DNA from: Sinonovacula constricta
Lineage: Eukaryota > Mollusca > Bivalvia > Cardiida > Solecurtidae
DNA length: 64,000 bases
NCBI GenBank assembly: GCA_007844125.1
Contig: CM017567.1
Span: 46,531,778-46,595,777 of the forward strand
Direction: 5' to 3'
Numbering within the stretch: position 1 is the first letter of the stretch; every line of letters begins with the position of its first letter. Positions 55,201-61,200 of this stretch are shown here, one piece after another. The notes under the pieces are model-generated. The model saw only the letters and a list, made by a program, of their open reading frames with translations. It ran no database searches and was not told the origin of the DNA. A program made the translations under genes and the position numbers.

Positions 55201-58200
55201 GGGGCTCATCTGCGAATAGAGGGAAATGAGATGGAGGATGGAATATTTCTAATAATGAAAATATCTATACTGCTTATCTGTTATACATTTATGCATTTAT
55301 AATCCATCACTTTTGAGTTTACTTGAAATGTGCAAAATTTGTTAACATGCCTAAATTATTTTCTGTTATAATCCTGTCCCCTGATTGCTACATAACTTAA
55401 AATGGCAAGCGGAAGGTTCAGACTATTGTTACTTTAATTGGTTTGCATTTGGAACAACCTGGCTTGTTACTACTTACAACCACACGGAACAGAATGGATC
55501 AATAATAAGGTACCCTTCAATTGTCATTCTGTAAAAGCCAACTACGTATATGGTTGTCGAATTCACCAAAAATGATTGCATGGAATACCTAAACTGACTA
55601 CAACATGTACCTATTGACTCCATCCTTGACCTGGCTGCTATGGTAGATGACCTGCGGGTAGTTTTACTCAAACGCCTAGCTAGCGGTGGATGTTCCGAAT
55701 GTACAGAGGGCGCCATTGTATCTACTGGCTCCTGCTTGGCGCGTAGAACATTGCGGATGTCCATATGGTAGCGCATCATTCTCATCCAGGTGAATGACTT
55801 CTCGCTAACATGTGGTTCTGATAGCATAGCTAGAATAGAGGAGAAAGGCAAATTAATAATAATTACCAAAGGCACTTGGGACACAGTGATGTTTTCATTA
55901 AAATAGGAATTTCATAAATAGGAGACGTGATACCACACCCAGTCACAGGTCTTACGCTATCTTTTTTTGTTATATTGGTAAAGTTCAGCTTACTACTGGT
56001 GGAGGAAGACACCAGACATTTATATCTGGGTAGAACCAATGGCACACCACAGGTCAGCAGGACCCCTCCACATGAAAGTCATTGCACAGACCAAGACTCG
56101 AGCCCATGCTGTGAGGGGCTGAGGTGTTATAACTAACCACTCAGCTAATGGCTACATCTTCAATCATTTAAGGAAGAAAATCAGTTTAAACAATCAAAAA
56201 ATAAAATGGAAGATTAATGATTTAACAAATTAAAATTTCAAAACAAGCTAATTTGATGAATTGATATATATATGGCAAGCCTCCAATGAAAGCAGCACAT
56301 AGGACATAGAACCAACAATAACCTGACAGAGTGTCTAGTTGTTCTATGGCTTTTGTTCTTTCTGAATCTGAGACAAAAAAACAACAACCTTAATGTGTGT
56401 CTGTTATCTCTTTGGACAGGTTCTATTAAAAAAAAACACAAAAAAAACAACAACAAAAATACGATTTGCTTTAGGGCAACCCCAAAGAAGGCGGTACAAA
56501 ACAATCCAGAACAAAATTAAGACTGTCTAGTTGTTCTATAGCCTGATTCTTTCCAGAAAACCCCAAATAAAAACATGATTTGCTTAAAAGGCATGGTATC
56601 ACACTGAAGGCAGCACAAAAAGACCCTTGAACAAACAATTACCTGAGAGTGTATCTCGTTGTTCTATAGCTTGGTTTACCAGGACGGAGAGCAGGATATG
56701 AAGCCTGGTTTTAGTGTCCTCTGACACATGCTGTAGGTGGATCTCACGTAGGATGTCTATGTACTGGTCAAGCTTATGGGTCACTGTGGACCTAAGAAGA
56801 CAGAATCAGTACCAAATGTATATATACATGAAAGATTTAACATGGCTGCTGTGGTGTAGTGGTAGTATGCTTGACTGGTAAGCAAGAGGCCCGCGGTTCG
56901 ATTCCAGGCTGGGGTGGTCATGTTTTTCATGTTGATTTTTCGGTGTTATTATTAACTAGTCTCCTGTCCCAAATGATGTGGAAGCCAAACGGCGACTATT
57001 GAGAGACGTTAGAGACGTAATTCCCTATGGGAGCATTCTGAGAAAATAAGGTCATATCCCAAAAATATAGTTTTCTAAAAAGAAAAAAGAATTTAGCAAT
57101 ATGTCACTAACATGGAGAAGTGTTAGCAATTACACTTTGTGATCAGCATAAACATCAAGAACTTCTCCAAATTGATTGGATTAAAATCATTTTCACAAAG
57201 ACTGATATCGGAAGAATAGTAAAAAAAATATATATATATAAAACAGAATACATGTCATATAAATTTCTTTATTCAAAATACACTTAATTCTGACAAAAGT
57301 CATTATATAATAATTACTTTTTTTCTTACTCAAAATATTTTTATCATTTTTTGAAATACATCGCAGCTACCATTTAAGATCATTATAGCAAGTCCAGCTT
57401 TTTGCTGAAGAAAGACCCCAGACACATGTTTGGGTAGAACCACCAGTGCACCACACTTCAGCTGGAAGACCTTCTCTGTTAAGTCCTTCGCCCCGAACGT
57501 GACTCGAACACACGTGGTGAGAGTCAAAATATTCAGAAGAATGAGTACCAACAGTATAAGAGTTCAGTAAGAAGCATGAGATATAGTGAGTCACAACAAA
57601 TCATCTTATATTTGCCCCTTAGCTGAAGCTTTTCAAGTTCAGATTGGAGCAATATGTTATGTAGGCATACCAGCTGACTTACGGTTCTTCCTTTACCAGT
57701 TATAGCTGGATGGCCTGATAGTGAACATAGCTGTTAGAATGCAATGCATTTTCAAGTCAAATCCTCTTGAGCGTCACCTACCTTAAAGCTTCCATATCAT
57801 CTGGATCAAAATCAGTTTTCTCAAGAAGCCTGTGTACGGCTCGTTCCCACAGTATCCCCTCAGTGACGTACACACACTGCAGTGGAAAACGCAGCAACCA
57901 GTGCTTGAACTCATGTCTTAGGTCCAAGGTTGGATCCTCCGTCGAGGACCTTGTCCGGGCTTGCTCAATCTTTTGTAGCTCCTCTAATACATGGATGGGC
58001 TGATTCTTGCCTCCTGAGGGAGAAGAAACAAATTTTGAAGGATGAAAGGTGCAAAATAGGTTTAAAAAGTAGGTTGCTATTACAGAGAACTTGAAGGATT
58101 ATGTTTTGTTGTGTTTTTAAAATACATTGCAGCAACCAATTATGATCATTAATGATTATAGCAATGTCCAGCTTTTTGGTGGAGGAAGACCCCAGACAAA

Positions 58201-61200
58201 TGTCTGGGTAGAACCACCAATGCACCGCAAATCAGCTGGAAGAAATTCCCACATTATGTCCTTCAACCCAAACAGGACTCGAAGCATGCGGTGAGTGTCT
58301 AAGCCATCAGAGAAGTCACAACTCAGCGACTCTACCACTACACCACAGACACCCCATGAAGGATTATGCTTAATGTTGGCTCTTGAATAGAAAAATATTT
58401 GGTTTTAGTTACAGTTGCTGTTATAGAGAAAGTTTTTATATCATATTTTTATAGATTTCTTTCTTGCTGTATTAAAATGGTTTGAATATTTTACTGCAAG
58501 AAAAGATTGTACAGGGTACATTTTTTTCTAAACATTGATGTTAATCAAACTTCTTTAACACAAAAATGCAAGACTTAAAAATAAATTTGAGGGGCAAAAA
58601 ATATTCTTATAGATAATTTTATCTTAAGTTGCATTTTAAATAAGAATTTAAGGTTTAAAAATCAGCTTTAATCATTCAAAGTACCTGACTTCTCATATAC
58701 TTATATAAATGTAACCAATCAGGCCAAGGGAGTATAAAACTCTCAGCCTGAGACTATAATTATGTATCTGATTGGTTGGAAATAATAACATTTGAAATCT
58801 GACCAATCAGGTGCCATTACAATCATATATAATGTTTTATCACATTGGACCCTTATTATTTGTAAAATTATTTCATACTTAGGCTTTAACTTTTATAAAC
58901 CTATGGTATTTCTTCAACCTACCATCTTCCATGCGTGTCTGTACACAAGCCTGTAAAATTGTTGCCATGGTATTTTTCATAATGCCTTCTAGAAGTTTAA
59001 GCCATTTTGTGGACTTGTTCTGAGCTTCAAGATGGGCAAAGAAAGGCACTTCTTCACTGAGGAGTCCACGCATTGCAATCACCTGGAGCTTATCAGCTAT
59101 GAAGAGAAATAAAAATATTTTATGATAAATATTACATGTTTTCTAATTTTGAAATGGTATTTAATGCAAAGAAGTTAACATCTAAATGCCTCTCTCCTAA
59201 GTTAGAAAAACAAACTCCATGCCTAAAAACAGCAATTTCATAACAAAAAATTCTTTTGGCTTAAGTGACATGCCAATCAGAAGCCCTCCATATGATCCCT
59301 TTGTAAAAATATCCTTTCATCATATATAAGCGGCTTAAACAAAACAAAGTCTGTTTGTTTATTCCTTTTATTTTTAGTTTCAGGGTATCAGTCAAACAAC
59401 AAAAGCTAAGGCCACAAAATATATCATATCATCTACTTACCATGCAGTGCAAAGTCTAGATGTGAGTTGAGACTGGAGGTCCCAGGTGGAAGAGCAAAGG
59501 CAAGGGATGCCATTCCAGGGAAACATTTCTTCGCAAAAGGTGTCAAGGCCTGGGGGTTGCGTGAGACACCCAACATCTCAACGATCTCCTCGTCTGACAG
59601 GAAGTAGAGACGTGTAAACTCCTGTCGACAGTTGTCCATCAATGATGACAGCTGCTTCAGTATCTCCTCCTGAATGTGTTTAAATGTTAAAAAGTTATTT
59701 CCATCAGATATGTTTATGTTTTTTATTGGGTTTATCATCCCACCAACAGTATTTCAGTTATCTGGAGAAGGTGTCTACTTGAAGCAGATATAGTGCTGCC
59801 TTCACTGTGTATAGCATGCTGTGAACACCTGGCATGATTCCACACCCAGTCACATTAACCTAACACCAGGCCAATTCATGGAATTACCCCTATAGCTGCT
59901 TGAGCATTAGCAAGGGAGCTATATCACTACCATTTTAAACGATTTTGGTATGTTGCGGCCCGGGATCGAACCTGGGTCTTCCCGTACCTGGAGTCGAAGC
60001 TGTAACGATAGCGCCACCAGGATCGGTGCCATAAGATATATTTCTCTAGGAAATGAGTATGAATCTTTTACTGAAAGTTTTATTTGAATCACATTACTTG
60101 TAAAATTTTTATGAAAGCATTATGTAATTTAATACTATTATTTAGTTTGCCATATTTCATGAAAATTAAAAGGCAGTGGTCCTGACTGTAAAAGATGAGA
60201 CAACAGCAGCCTTGGCATATGGTATCCATAATTACACAAGTAAGTCATACTCACTTATAATAAAGTAATTATCAGTTCAAACAATTAATTACAAAATGGC
60301 TCCGACAGCTAAGTTTGAAAAGAGTAAGCCACTGATCAAGTTTGCCACAAAGTTCAATCTCTGGTTAAAACTTATGAGGTAAAAAAAACAAGGTTCTCTC
60401 CCTTGTGCTCATTTTTTAAAAGTTTGTATGCATTTGTTTTATAAATATATCACAGTGACACATTTATCATTGTCCCTGTAATAATGTCCAGCTATTTTTG
60501 TTGAGGGGACAGATAATGTCTGTGTAGAACCAGCAGTGTATGTTAGCTGAAAGACCTAAATACATTAAGTCCTACACCCTGACTGAGACTCAAATCCACA
60601 TGCTGAGAGGTGAGCAGCCAGAGGCGTTACGAGTCGGCGACTCTACCAAACAGCCATGGGCATCCCAGGCTTTCAAGAGTGGCTGCCAGAACTGCTGAAT
60701 GACTGGCTGATGCCAGAATAATATGACTGGGTGTGTGCTATCATGGCAAATCTCCACAACATGACATTATGTGATGGGGTACTATATCTGCTTCAAGTTA
60801 GCAGTTTTTATCTACAACTATTTCAAAAAATGAATGTGAAACAAGGGAAATAACTCTGACCTGCATCTGAATCAGCTGTAGAAAGAGTGCTCTGAGGTTA
60901 TCTCCCTGTAACAGCCTGTACCCCTTCTCCCCTCGACGTTTGTTGGTCACTGTAAGCACCTTAGAATCGTTGGAAACAACTCGCATCCAGTCCTGTGAAT
61001 TGAAACAATAATACATGTATATACCTTGTGTTCTAAATTTAAAAAAATGTTAAAAACAACAAGTGATATTAGCTGGCATTTTTGCTGATACTGCGCAGCG
61101 ACATTTCTATCATTATAGCACAGGGGTACTTATGAGGTGCCCAAGGACTGAACCCGGCCGGTCCATTATACTGACACCGATGAGTCATGTGTCTGTCTGT

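Noticed and set aside
56838..56915. tRNA gene
   Set aside because: A and B boxes and an anticodon stem are present, but the acceptor stem does not close and a SINE body with A-rich tail follows.
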